Assembly (NCBI GenBank): GCA_900757495.1
Contig: CAAENX010000014.1
Location: 124,001 to 188,000 of the forward strand
Source: an uncultured Collinsella sp.
GTDB taxonomy: Bacteria > Actinomycetota > Coriobacteriia > Coriobacteriales > Coriobacteriaceae
Length of the DNA stretch: 64,000 nt
Direction: 5' to 3'
The position numbers and the translations under genes were made by a program. The notes beneath the pieces are model-generated. The model had not been told where the DNA came from and did not search any database. It saw nothing but the letters and a program-made list of their open reading frames with translations. Positions 8,875 through 17,403 of this stretch are shown piece by piece (the first letter of the stretch is position 1; each line of letters opens with the position of its first letter).

Positions 8875-11091
8875 ATGCTTCAGAATGATATCCCCGATAC
8901 TAACCGGGATGAAAAGCTCCAGAGATTGTATTTCGAGCTTGAGCAAGCCAGAGAAGATCAGCGCGTCTCGCTTGATCATATTGTCCAAGCGCTAGTTGCC
9001 TGCATCGCTGCGCTTGCGATACTGTATTCCGTTGCCAGCGGTTTTGGTTCAAGTGGTCAAAATGATATCCCTTTCAAAAACGAAGGGATCGCCTTTATCG
9101 CAGCTTGCATCATTTTGGTGGCGGGTTTTTATTGCTCGAGCATCGGTATCGAGCGTATGTTTCGCTATCACTATATGGAAGAGATTGAGCGCAATATTAC
9201 TTTACTGACACATAGCGGGCTGGGAGACTTTCCTCCTGGCTGGAATGTGCTGTCATCGCGGCTTATCACATCGAATGTGCGCCATCTTACCAATCAGGGC
9301 GCTCGTAGGCACTACGTTCATTTTGCCTGCGCATTGGTTTTTCTTGTTATCGGCTGTCTGCTGCTTTCGGGAATGCTCCTTCTGACTGTCAATAATAAGT
9401 GGGTATTCCTTTTTCTCCCTATCGTGGTTTTCTCTGCATTGTCGTATTTGCTGTACGGCTTTTTTGTCGGTACGGACTACAGCAGAGAGCTCTATACATC
9501 AATCCGTCGGTTACATGACAGGGGTGCGAGCAAGGGTGTTGGAGAGGGAGATGGTACAGTTCCGCTTGCGCAGCAACCAAAAAAGTATTTCGCGCAATTT
9601 AGGGGTAAATTTGCAAGATTGGTCTACACGCGTCCGCGCGACGCGATGAAAACATTCTTTTATTTAGGTGGTGCCGCCTTGGGAACCGCCCTGTTTGAAC
9701 CAGGATATTCGGTGGGAGAATGGGTTTTTCGATTTTTCCTTCTTTGGCTGGTTGTCGACCTTTGTGGCTATCAAGCGCGTTATCTAATCAATGACATTAG
9801 GGGAATTGACCAAGATGGGAGTAACCCAAGAAGTGAGGGGAGAAACAGACTCCCGCTTCTTGGTAATAGCAAAACCAGAACTATTCGCATCGGCTGCCTG
9901 GTCGTCTTTGCCAAAGCGCTAGTTGCGGGTCTTGTCTGCTGCACCATTGCCTCCAACTCGGGTGGAACTGGAGACCCATATCTGGTCCTTATATTGATGG
10001 TGTTTTATGCATTGGTATTTTTGGTGGCAAGTTTATATGAGGTTGCTCGCGGCAAGGGGGAAGTCGGATGGAACGAATTGCTCACGGCATGCTTTGGGGA
10101 CAACATTCCAGCGAAGGCGAGCGAGGTTATAGAGGGAATTGCAGTCGACTCGGCGCGAGTCAGAGCTCTTCGAAAAATGAGCTTGCCTACGATGGTCTTA
10201 GTGACCTTGGGATATCCGCTGCGTTTTCTATCTGGGCTTCTGGCTTTTGATCCCGATGCTATTGGCTTACTGCGAACTGTCGAGTTTCTCCGTTTATTTA
10301 ACGTTAGGTACATTCCCTTTATCGCTCAGGGCTATCTTCCTCTTGCTGTCTCTCTAGCATTGTCTTGCATGCTATTTGGCTGCACTTTTGTTTACATTAC
10401 TTGGAGTTTAGAGGCGTCTGATACGGTTAGATCTAACACGGTCAGAAAGCACGAGGGTAAATCGGTTCAATTTACAAAGCCTCACATTGCGTATCTCGGA
10501 GTTATTTTAGGAACGCATGTTAAGGACGAGCATCCTCTGCGTTCACGAATGTCATTCTTTAGTCCATGGAATTGGACTTTTGTGGTGTCGATTGTTCTGC
10601 TCGATTTGATTTCTCTTTGTTTGGCGCCAACTCAGCATGCTGCCATAAATGTCACGATGACTTCGATTTGCTATGCCATTGCGTTCATATGGCCTAATAA
10701 TACTTTGGACCTAATGGTAAAGGTCTCTGCCTGCCTTTTTGTCTTTGACTTGATATACATGTTCTTTGGGATTTGCTTCGACCCGGCATACGGTATTTTC
10801 TTTGAGTGCGGCTTCAATGGTTTGGCCCTGGGCAACCTGTTGCATTTCTGCTTGGGTAACTTGCCGTATGCCTATAGCATCAATGCTGCTCTCGTGATTC
10901 AAATAATAGCCGTTGCATACCTGCTGATTTACCTGATTTTTCGTAAGATGAACTATGAGGAAATGAATGCGCCGTTTGTTGCAGAGGCGGTAATGCTGCT
11001 GAGGGCTGTTCTCGGGAAGATTGTTTGCATGGTGTTCGGGCAGAAGGCAGTTGAAGCGTTTTGCTTGGGAGACGATGCCGGGGAGAACTGA
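8875..11091 (+). CDS. Large multi-pass membrane protein with a UbiA-like motif
   Basis: A 738-residue protein of no family I can name with certainty. The N-terminal half has two pairs of membrane segments (about residues 38-60, 75-97, 148-170, 178-200) with a short cytoplasmic stretch after each. From about residue 255 a second block of roughly eight hydrophobic segments begins. It contains YLINDIRGIDQDGSNPRSEG (about 303-322), close to the NDxxDxxxD motif by which UbiA prenyltransferases bind prenyl-diphosphate through Mg2+, followed by RNRLPL, where relatives such as decaprenyl-phosphate phosphoribosyltransferases have RP. A second UbiA-type acidic motif is not clear. The ATG has only a weak GGGAT upstream. 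It lies alone among defence-type genes and IS remnants, so a role in lipid modification or membrane-based defence is possible but unproven. Confidence 0.6.
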   Translation: MLQNDIPDTNRDEKLQRLYFELEQAREDQRVSLDHIVQALVACIAALAILYSVASGFGSSGQNDIPFKNEGIAFIAACIILVAGFYCSSIGIERMFRYHYMEEIERNITLLTHSGLGDFPPGWNVLSSRLITSNVRHLTNQGARRHYVHFACALVFLVIGCLLLSGMLLLTVNNKWVFLFLPIVVFSALSYLLYGFFVGTDYSRELYTSIRRLHDRGASKGVGEGDGTVPLAQQPKKYFAQFRGKFARLVYTRPRDAMKTFFYLGGAALGTALFEPGYSVGEWVFRFFLLWLVVDLCGYQARYLINDIRGIDQDGSNPRSEGRNRLPLLGNSKTRTIRIGCLVVFAKALVAGLVCCTIASNSGGTGDPYLVLILMVFYALVFLVASLYEVARGKGEVGWNELLTACFGDNIPAKASEVIEGIAVDSARVRALRKMSLPTMVLVTLGYPLRFLSGLLAFDPDAIGLLRTVEFLRLFNVRYIPFIAQGYLPLAVSLALSCMLFGCTFVYITWSLEASDTVRSNTVRKHEGKSVQFTKPHIAYLGVILGTHVKDEHPLRSRMSFFSPWNWTFVVSIVLLDLISLCLAPTQHAAINVTMTSICYAIAFIWPNNTLDLMVKVSACLFVFDLIYMFFGICFDPAYGIFFECGFNGLALGNLLHFCLGNLPYAYSINAALVIQIIAVAYLLIYLIFRKMNYEEMNAPFVAEAVMLLRAVLGKIVCMVFGQKAVEAFCLGDDAGEN

Positions 11092-11214
11092 CGCAACGCT
11101 GAAGCTCCGCTGATGCTTAATTCAGGGTTGGCCTGTGACTGTCATTATTTGTGATGACGACGAATGTGGCCAAGAGTGGGTACGTGTGTGCGCTTGTTAG
11201 CGCCAGATTAATTT

Positions 11215-11268
11215 GGCTTAATATGAGTCGGCCGAGATTGGTCAATCCCGGCCGACTCATATTAAGCC
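11215..11268. repeat. 54-nt nearly perfect hairpin
   Basis: Two 20-nt arms (11215-11234 and 11249-11268) are exact reverse complements, and the 14-nt spacer holds a further GATTG/CAATC pairing, so almost the whole 54 nt can fold. No T-run follows on either strand, so it is not an ordinary terminator. It borders decayed IS21-type sequence and may be an element end. Confidence 0.8.
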
Positions 11269-11289
11269 AACACGCCCGCTTCTATGGCT

Positions 11290-11455
11290 TTCCTTTCGCT
11301 TTCCTGCATCCCCTCGGGCTGGACCCCCACCTTCACCGCCTGGGGCTGCCTCTACCGAGTGGGTGTCGAGCTCCCTGCCGCGGTAGCTCGGGCCCCGTAT
11401 CACGAAGAACGACGCCTTGTCGAACAGCCTGTCGAGGGCGCAGAGGAGCGTGCTT
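11290..11455 (-). mobile_element. Possible IS21 istB C-terminal remnant
   Basis: Minus-strand translation gives LDRLFDKASFFVIRGPSYRG, which resembles the end of IstB ATPases (a DRL..s..i.i.G.SYR pattern). No start or ATPase motif remains. It points away from the second IstB-like remnant to its right, so two different insertions probably decayed here. Confidence 0.4.
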
Positions 11456-11474
11456 GGACATGTGTGCCGTGTGG

Positions 11475-11790
11475 GCATCGCGTTCTGCAACAGACCGAGG
11501 CGTTCGGGCTGCTCGTGATCGAAGAGCGGCTGCTCGAGAGGCCAGACGACTGTTCAGGGGGATGCTGCTGGAGCTTTTCGAGCTGCGCTACGGGAGGGCA
11601 TCGAACGTCCTGTGCGCGCAGCTCAGAAAGAAGGACTGACACCCGAGGCTCGGCGTGCGTGAGCACGGATGCGATCATGGCTGCATCGTCCACAACGGTG
11701 GCTGGTTCGAGATGGGCGACATGAACATGCGGCAGGCGATGGCGGGAAAGGGGCGGTGGCCTGAGACGGGGGCTCCGCCGGTTCCCGTGG
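11475..11790 (+). mobile_element. Decayed IS21-family istB 3' remnant
   Basis: Plus-strand translation in shifting frames gives AFGLLVIEERLLERPDD, then LLELFELRYGRASNVLCAQL and RKKD, then IVHNGGWFEMGDMNMRQ. These follow in order the C-terminal half of actinobacterial IstB helper ATPases of IS21 elements. At least two frame changes and loss of the 5' half make it inactive. The rest of the stretch 11092-12012 holds the hairpin at 11215, the minus-strand remnant and about 220 bp with nothing recognisable. Confidence 0.6.
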
Positions 11791-12012
11791 CGGCGTCGGC
11801 GGTGCTCACCCGCGATAGCCGCGGTGCTGACTCGCAATATCTACTGGTGCTCATGCGGGCAAATGCTTATTGTGGTAAGACGGAGTAATAACCTTACTCT
11901 TTTCAAAACTGACGGATCGAGATGATTCGGCTGCTTGATTGGCGATGCGGCTTTACATATGTTTTAGAGGGATACAATTAGCCAAGTGTTTCAGTTCAAA
12001 TTAAGGTGGCTC

Positions 12013-12912
12013 ATGTTTAAGAAAGAGTGTGCAGGATTTAACTTGCTTAAATCCAAGGAAGTGTACGCTATCTTGGATGGAGATACGTCATTTCGTTCTG
12101 ATGTGCTTAATGAAGACGTCTCTCTTCCGTATCAATCGGGCCCAAAGTTGGTTGTGATCCTCAATAAGTTTGGAATAGATGCCACGTATGGTTCATCTAG
12201 CCGCTGGATGTATGTTGAAGCCTTGCTTGAGCATTGCATTGATAATAATCGTGTCTCTGATATGTTGGCTTATTTCTTTAACCTTGAACGCTTCTATAAA
12301 GACTTTTCTGGTTTGATGCCGGACGAAATAAAACGGAGACATGCTGCGATTGTTGAGGGCGCTATCACTGCCATTAACAGCGTTCTTTTCTTTGGTGGGC
12401 ATGAACTGAGATGTTTTGGTAATAACTACGTTATTGCGTCAGTCGATGACGTGCCCGAGATGTCCATTCCTTCAATCAACACGATTGACCGTTCTTATAT
12501 TAAAGATATGGCAGATAGGGCCCAGGAAGATATTGAGCTAGGGAATTTCGATAGCGCTCTCACTAAAGCGAGAACTTTGCTAGAAGAAGTCTTCTGCTGG
12601 GCTATCGAACGTAAAGGGGAACAGCCCTCGAGCAGTGGCGATGTCGGGAAAATGTTCTCTCAAGTCAAATGCCTCTATAACATTCATGCTGACAAGACAA
12701 TGGATAGGAGAATTTGTGATCTGGTAAATGGACTCAATAAAATTGTCGACTCTATTGGCCAGATGAGAAATAAACAGGGCGATGCTCACGGAGTGGGGGC
12801 ATCAAGGGTGAACATCGAGGACTATCATGCAAGGCTTGCTGTGAATGCTGCTGCCAACGTTGCGGATTTTGTTCTGTCGGTTGTTCATCGAGCGGAGAGA
12901 GATAGACACTAA
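12013..12912 (+). CDS. Abortive-infection family protein (Abi C-terminal domain)
   Basis: A 299-residue soluble protein. The C-terminal third matches the Abi_C type of domain: a helix with ALTKARTLLEEVFCWAIE (about residues 180-200) and the hallmark segment VDSIGQMRNKQGDAHGVGAS (about 245-265), followed by a helix rich in Ala with AVNAAANVADF. This domain occurs in phage-exclusion proteins and as a HEPN-like module, where R..N/H residues can be catalytic for RNA cleavage; the RNKQGDAHG segment fits that. The N-terminal 150 residues are not recognised. A GTG at 11986 is also in frame, but the ATG at 12013 is chosen because AAGGTGG lies just upstream. It stands alone between IS remnants and AbiH. 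The proposed role is a phage-triggered effector. Confidence 0.75.
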   Translation: MFKKECAGFNLLKSKEVYAILDGDTSFRSDVLNEDVSLPYQSGPKLVVILNKFGIDATYGSSSRWMYVEALLEHCIDNNRVSDMLAYFFNLERFYKDFSGLMPDEIKRRHAAIVEGAITAINSVLFFGGHELRCFGNNYVIASVDDVPEMSIPSINTIDRSYIKDMADRAQEDIELGNFDSALTKARTLLEEVFCWAIERKGEQPSSSGDVGKMFSQVKCLYNIHADKTMDRRICDLVNGLNKIVDSIGQMRNKQGDAHGVGASRVNIEDYHARLAVNAAANVADFVLSVVHRAERDRH

Positions 12913-13244
12913 GGTTTATACGATTGCATGTCGAATTGGCTAGCGGCCATCAGTTTGTTCGACCGATCCAGAGGAGATTGATAAATTGTTGCCATTGCGC
13001 TTGCGCAGTCATTCCCGCGGGGGATAGCGTTGGTATCACCAGCGTAGTGGCGGCGGGAAGGCGCAGTGGTCATTATTCAGTGACGTAATTGGTCAAAATC
13101 GCTTGATTATTATCGGCTAAAACCGCCTGGCGCAAACGATGAACCGAAGTGTCATCGCGACCTTTACTGAGAAAACTGGTCCCTTGACGGCGGTATTTGT
13201 TGACGCATTTAAATAACTATCCGCTTTGAAAGGCTGTCTATCCA
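12913..13244. other. Intergenic stretch without a recognised gene
   Basis: 332 bp between the Abi and AbiH genes. No credible reading frame, RNA gene or long repeat was seen. TTGACG near 13192 with AT-rich sequence following could be part of a promoter for AbiH. Confidence 0.4.
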
Positions 13245-14201
13245 ATGGATTCGCGCATCTCCCATCAGCTTCTTGTTCTCGGCAACGGTTTTGATATTAC
13301 ATGCGGTTTAAATTCTCGGTTTGTTCAGTTCTTCAGACCGAGGATGGCTGTTATCGATAATAATAAAAACATCAGTAAAAATGGCTGGGCAAAAACTCTC
13401 TCTGCCTCAGGTATTACCGCCTGGGACTTGATTCTCTATTTCCGTAAAGAACTTGCTGATAAAGGCTATGACGTTAATTGGAGTGACGTCGAGTTAGCGG
13501 TCTCCGATGTTATCGAAATGGAGCGCAACTCTGGGGCGCTTCCGTCCTCCTCACCTATGGATAGACAACATTTTGTCGCTACTCGAACTCTCCTCGAGTA
13601 TTTTGTGTTTCTGCAGTCTCATCCCTGGATTAAATGGCCGAATCAGTATTTAACACAATTGAATGAGAAGATCGAAAAATCGACTGGATACGATTGGGGC
13701 AAACTGCAAGAAGACGTTTTCCGTGAAATGCGTGAAGCGGGATATTTTGAAGATGACGACGATTCCGGGCGTCTCCACACTGTCTCCGATATCTTCCCCC
13801 ATACGTATGCGGATATTGATGACTATCGAGATGCGTTAAAAGAGCAAACGCCGGGTCTTGCTGTCGAAGTCGTTGCTAGTTTTCTCTGCGGCTTATATGT
13901 GGACGTTAAAAGTTGGACGCAAAACTCTCTTCGTTCGGTGCTCGAACAAGAGCTTCATAAGCTAGAAGCTGAGTTCAGTCGATATCTTAGTCGCGAAGTA
14001 AAACTTAACAACGAATATTGCGAGGCTTCGGAACAGCTAATGGAACAGTTGTTGTCTGGCATGACGAGTTGGGATGCGGTCGCGTTGCAGAGGCTACTGT
14101 GCTCAGTTTTAACTACACAAGCCCGTCGATTCCATCCATTTGGCGGAACGAGCCCACATTCAAATTCATTAATATCCACGGTAGGCTTAACGGAGACATA
14201 A
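13245..14201 (+). pseudogene. abiH: AbiH family protein, 5' part (frameshifted)
   Basis: The N-terminus LLVLGNGFDITCGLNSRFVQ is the AbiH signature: a Rossmann-like G-N-G-F-D motif followed by a G.xT/S.F motif. AbiH proteins are abortive-infection phage-defence proteins. The frame runs on past the true coding path: after about residue 265 it loses family character, while the next frame carries the distal AbiH motifs. The break lies between about 14020 and 14090. The frame change is consistent with loss of one base, or gain of two, from an intact gene of about 457 codons. Without the C-terminal part the product would lack the conserved HG and GHSL motifs, so it is probably inactive unless frameshifting occurs. 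Confidence 0.75.
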
Positions 14202-14617
14202 TCTTTGGCGCCGATGGTACAAACTGCATGGATGATCCTGGGGCGGCAAGATTTTCTAAGACATTTAGAATTATTCGTTCTGGGAGGCCCGGCGGGGGAG
14301 AGCCAATTGCATTTGGCGCGCCATCAAAAGAAGAACCTGGAGAAACAGTTGTTATCAAAGTATTCGGGCATTCTCTTGCGAAGGCTGATTACGCTTATTT
14401 TCAAGCAATATTTGACATTGTTGATATATATACAGGTCCGGTTGAACTGGTGTTTTTCTACAAATCCTATTGCGAAACTGCTCGTGAGGAGCTGCTCCTT
14501 AATATATCAAGGCTGCTCGACTCGTACGGCGCATCAATGGACAACCGGGATCACGGGAAGAATTTGATGCACCGGTTGATTTTGGAGGGGCGGCTGTCTG
14601 TTGTTGAACTTCCATAA
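14018..14617 (+). pseudogene. abiH: AbiH family protein, 3' part (frameshifted)
   Basis: From about 14090 this frame reads VLSFNYTSPSIPSIW, then FINIHGRLNGDIIFGAD and VFGHSLAKADYAYF. These are the conserved distal AbiH motifs (FNYT, IHG, the following GxD strand, GHSLxxxD). The nominal TTG start at 14018 has no ribosome binding site and is probably not used; residues before VLSFNYT are out of frame or lie near the break. It is the distal half of the gene starting at 13245. The gene ends at 14617, and 14618-14897 shows no gene. Confidence 0.75.
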
Positions 14618-14897
14618 CGATTGGGAATTTGTGGCCGTTCTCAGCTAAGGCATAGCCTTTTGTTTGTGCTGATCGTCGGTACTCCTGCACCACTATTTCA
14701 AAGCGATTATTCACTGACCCCGTCTCGAGTAATTTTGTCCGAGCGATAGATTAATCTTTTAATCGGTTTGCCACATTTAAACTGGGCGTGAGTATGTATC
14801 TTCTTGTGTCTTCGTCGTTCGCCTTATTTAAGCGGGGAGCGATTTGGCATTTGAAGATATGTATGGTTGGCTACCTTGACGAGGAAGATGGTGGGCA

Positions 14898-16265
14898 TTG
14901 GAAAACAACGACCAACGCTACAAGGTTATCGATCACGGTGACCTGATGGAGTTTCTTCAAGAGGATATGATTGATCAACTTCGAGGGGAGGAGATGACCC
15001 GCAGCACCCTTTCGGGTGAGAATTTTTATACTCCTCGCAATAGCCTTCTAGAAGTCTGCCGAGAGTATCTTGAGCGCGATCCCCAAACTGATGCATTTTT
15101 GATCCAGTATCCCCATGGGATCGTTCTTGAACAATCTAAGAGGAGATTTTTCTATCGAGGCGAAAAGCAGATTTATCCACGGTCTGAATCCTCGCTCAAG
15201 AGAAAACTTCGACAGTTTAACAATATTAAAGACCAAGAGCTTTATCGTCTCGTGGCAGATATGCGGCTATTTGAGTTCAGCCGCTTTATTGATCAGTTTC
15301 AGTCCGTGCGGGAATGGAATCGTTGCGATGTTCTTTATGAACTCTTGGGTCAGCATTACGGCTTGGAGACCAATTGGCTGGACGTGACGAACGATTTTTC
15401 AACGGCGCTCTTTTTTGCAACTTGCGTTTGGGATAAAGGCCGCTGGCGTCCGCTTTCGCAACGGGATATCGAGCGAGACGAATGTTCCAAATGGGGCGTT
15501 ATTTATAGAAAGAGCGCTGCACGTGTTGGGCTGGACGAATGCATGCGCATGGGAAAGTACATTCATCACTTGCATGAACCGCGTCCACTGCTAAAGGATG
15601 TTGGGAGTAACATCCCCGTTCCAATTGGATACCAGCCTTTTGTACGAAGCTCAATCCAGAGTGGTTACGCAATATATGACCGCGGAGCAATGCCGCTGCA
15701 GGAGGATCCTTCCTTTGAACAATTTCGGTTTAAACAGGACCCCGATTTTTCCAAAGACGTTTTTGACATGATGAATGGCGGGAATAGGATTTACCCGGAC
15801 GAAAGTCTTATTGAGGCGCTTCCCATTGTTGGCTCTATTGCTTGCGCAACGTCATTTACCAAGGAAGCTTTAAACTACGCCCTTACAAGGAGCCATTATT
15901 ATCGCGCCGAAGATTTTGGAGTAGCGCTAGCCGATTTGTCTACTTTTAGAGTGGATGGTAAGTCAATCGAAATCAAAGCCGAACATCCTTGGAATCTGCC
16001 GCGTTACCTAAGAAGGCGAGTTGATCGTCTTGGTAAAACGGAGAGGCGAATAATGGACAGCCTCCAGGTGACAACTAGGCTGTCTCCAATGAGTCTCGGT
16101 CTTAAAATTTGGGCGCCATGGATGCTTCCAGAATGCGAGTCCGATCGGGGTGTCCTAGATATGGTTCCCAGAATGATTGATGATGAGAACCACATGGTGT
16201 TTACGGATCGGTTTTCCTTTCGCTTAATGTACAGCACGATGATGGGGAAGTTGAGTCCATTTTAG
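14898..16265 (+). CDS. FRG-domain protein
   Basis: A 455-residue soluble protein with an FRG domain. The FYRGEKQIYPRSESSL segment (about residues 90-105) supplies the F-R-G motif and the following Y-P-S strand. The second hallmark is LYELLGQHYGLETNWLDVTN, followed by DFSTALFFATC (about 148-178), equal to the QH.G.xTxLLD.T..p..ALyFA pattern of the family. FRG proteins have an NAD-binding/ADP-ribosyltransferase-like fold, and many sit in phage-defence islands; activity here is inferred only. The C-terminal half (from about residue 220) is not recognised. The start is a TTG with GGTGGGC upstream; a later ATG at 14945 is possible. The neighbours are all defence-type genes. Confidence 0.72.
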   Translation: MENNDQRYKVIDHGDLMEFLQEDMIDQLRGEEMTRSTLSGENFYTPRNSLLEVCREYLERDPQTDAFLIQYPHGIVLEQSKRRFFYRGEKQIYPRSESSLKRKLRQFNNIKDQELYRLVADMRLFEFSRFIDQFQSVREWNRCDVLYELLGQHYGLETNWLDVTNDFSTALFFATCVWDKGRWRPLSQRDIERDECSKWGVIYRKSAARVGLDECMRMGKYIHHLHEPRPLLKDVGSNIPVPIGYQPFVRSSIQSGYAIYDRGAMPLQEDPSFEQFRFKQDPDFSKDVFDMMNGGNRIYPDESLIEALPIVGSIACATSFTKEALNYALTRSHYYRAEDFGVALADLSTFRVDGKSIEIKAEHPWNLPRYLRRRVDRLGKTERRIMDSLQVTTRLSPMSLGLKIWAPWMLPECESDRGVLDMVPRMIDDENHMVFTDRFSFRLMYSTMMGKLSPF

Positions 16266-16307
16266 GGTGGAAACACTTCTAATCCTATTGGCGGGGTACC
16301 GCCCATA

Positions 16308-16416
16308 CCCCTTCGTCTGTGATTCTGTTGCTTAGTCACTAGAATCATATGACGGTGCGCGGAGTGCGTTCCGCTATGCAGCTGCCAATTTGCGAAAGGA
16401 ATTATTCGCTACCATA
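16308..16416. repeat. Direct repeat copy B (solo IS256-type end)
   Basis: Second copy of the 109-bp sequence at 8627-8735, same orientation and roughly 80% identical by eye. Here no transposase sequence follows on the left, so it is a solo end. It lies between the FRG gene and the small membrane protein gene. Confidence 0.7.
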
Positions 16417-16465
16417 GTATGGTGCTCGAGCTTATGCCGAGTTCTATTTCGTTGGGAGTTTTACG

Positions 16466-17065
16466 GTGAAAAAGTCCCGAGAGAGCAAGGATGGCGAGTT
16501 TGAAGCCTCCGATCTCCTAGTCACAGTTTTAACCTCTGCGGCCCTACCGGTCGCCTCGCGCGTCCTTACGCTTGCTTTTGGGGAAAATTCTTTGTGGTCT
16601 GTCGACCGATTATTTATTATCTACTTTGCATCATTTTCAGGATGGATATTGAGGAACTATCTCCAGCTTGTTGTGGAGAGAAGCGGAATGAGGGATAAGG
16701 GCTATAGTTTTATGAATTCAGACGCTGCGGGAAATGCCATTTGGACGTTTCCCGTTCTTCTCGCCCTTTTTTGTTGGAATTTATTGCCGGGCTTAATCAC
16801 GCTTCTCGCCATCTATGCTGTCGCGGCTATTCTGCTTCTGAAACATCGGAATGCCTTTTGCATCGACGTTGGAAGAATGGAGTTTATCGGGTTATGTACG
16901 CTTCTTACTGTGCTCGTTGTGGAGGCGGTCTGTGTGAGCTATTTGCCCGACCCGGCATCTGAAATACAACATTTTGCGACTTATACGGTGGCGCTTGTTC
17001 TTATTGTTTTACTTAATTTTGCCCTCGATTGTTTCCGAATTAAACGCTCCGATCGGAAACAATAG
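16466..17065 (+). CDS. Small membrane protein of unknown function
   Basis: A 199-residue protein with about five hydrophobic segments (about residues 18-35, 48-68, 92-125 as a pair, 135-155, 168-187), a charged N-terminus (KKSRESKDGEFE) and a basic C-terminus (RIKRSDRKQ). GTG start with GGGAG 8 bases upstream. I do not recognise a family. It sits 50 bp after a solo IS-type repeat and before the ShosTA-like pair, inside the defence island. Its base composition matches the island rather than the housekeeping genes, which suggests it arrived with the island. It could be a membrane effector of an unrecognised system. Confidence 0.6.
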   Translation: MKKSRESKDGEFEASDLLVTVLTSAALPVASRVLTLAFGENSLWSVDRLFIIYFASFSGWILRNYLQLVVERSGMRDKGYSFMNSDAAGNAIWTFPVLLALFCWNLLPGLITLLAIYAVAAILLLKHRNAFCIDVGRMEFIGLCTLLTVLVVEAVCVSYLPDPASEIQHFATYTVALVLIVLLNFALDCFRIKRSDRKQ

Positions 17066-17403
17066 GACTCGGAATCTTTGAGATGGTCGCTTGCGTCCAT
17101 ATGCAGCATTCAGCGTCGTCTCATTTGCATGGGGCTAATTAGCTATATGTGCATTTCACTAGACCAGGGATTGGTTTAATATGCCAGAAACCCAACACCA
17201 CAGTGATTGCTGCTGTTTTGTCCTGCAAGGCATTTTTGTTCAACGCTGCTGTTGGTTCCGTTATTCCGTTATTTCCGGTCACTTTTTCGGCAGATGAGTG
17301 CAGATGGGAAAGGAAGCTGCTGCTGGTGAAATAATTGAGTGACCAGCATGGCTCTTTACAACGAAACAAATGTTCGATAAAGTTTTCTAAAAAGGAGGCA
17401 GGG
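17066..17403. other. Intergenic stretch without a recognised gene
   Basis: 338 bp upstream of the DprA-like gene. Short open frames exist on both strands but none has a good start or a recognisable product. It probably carries the promoter of the downstream pair. Confidence 0.4.
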
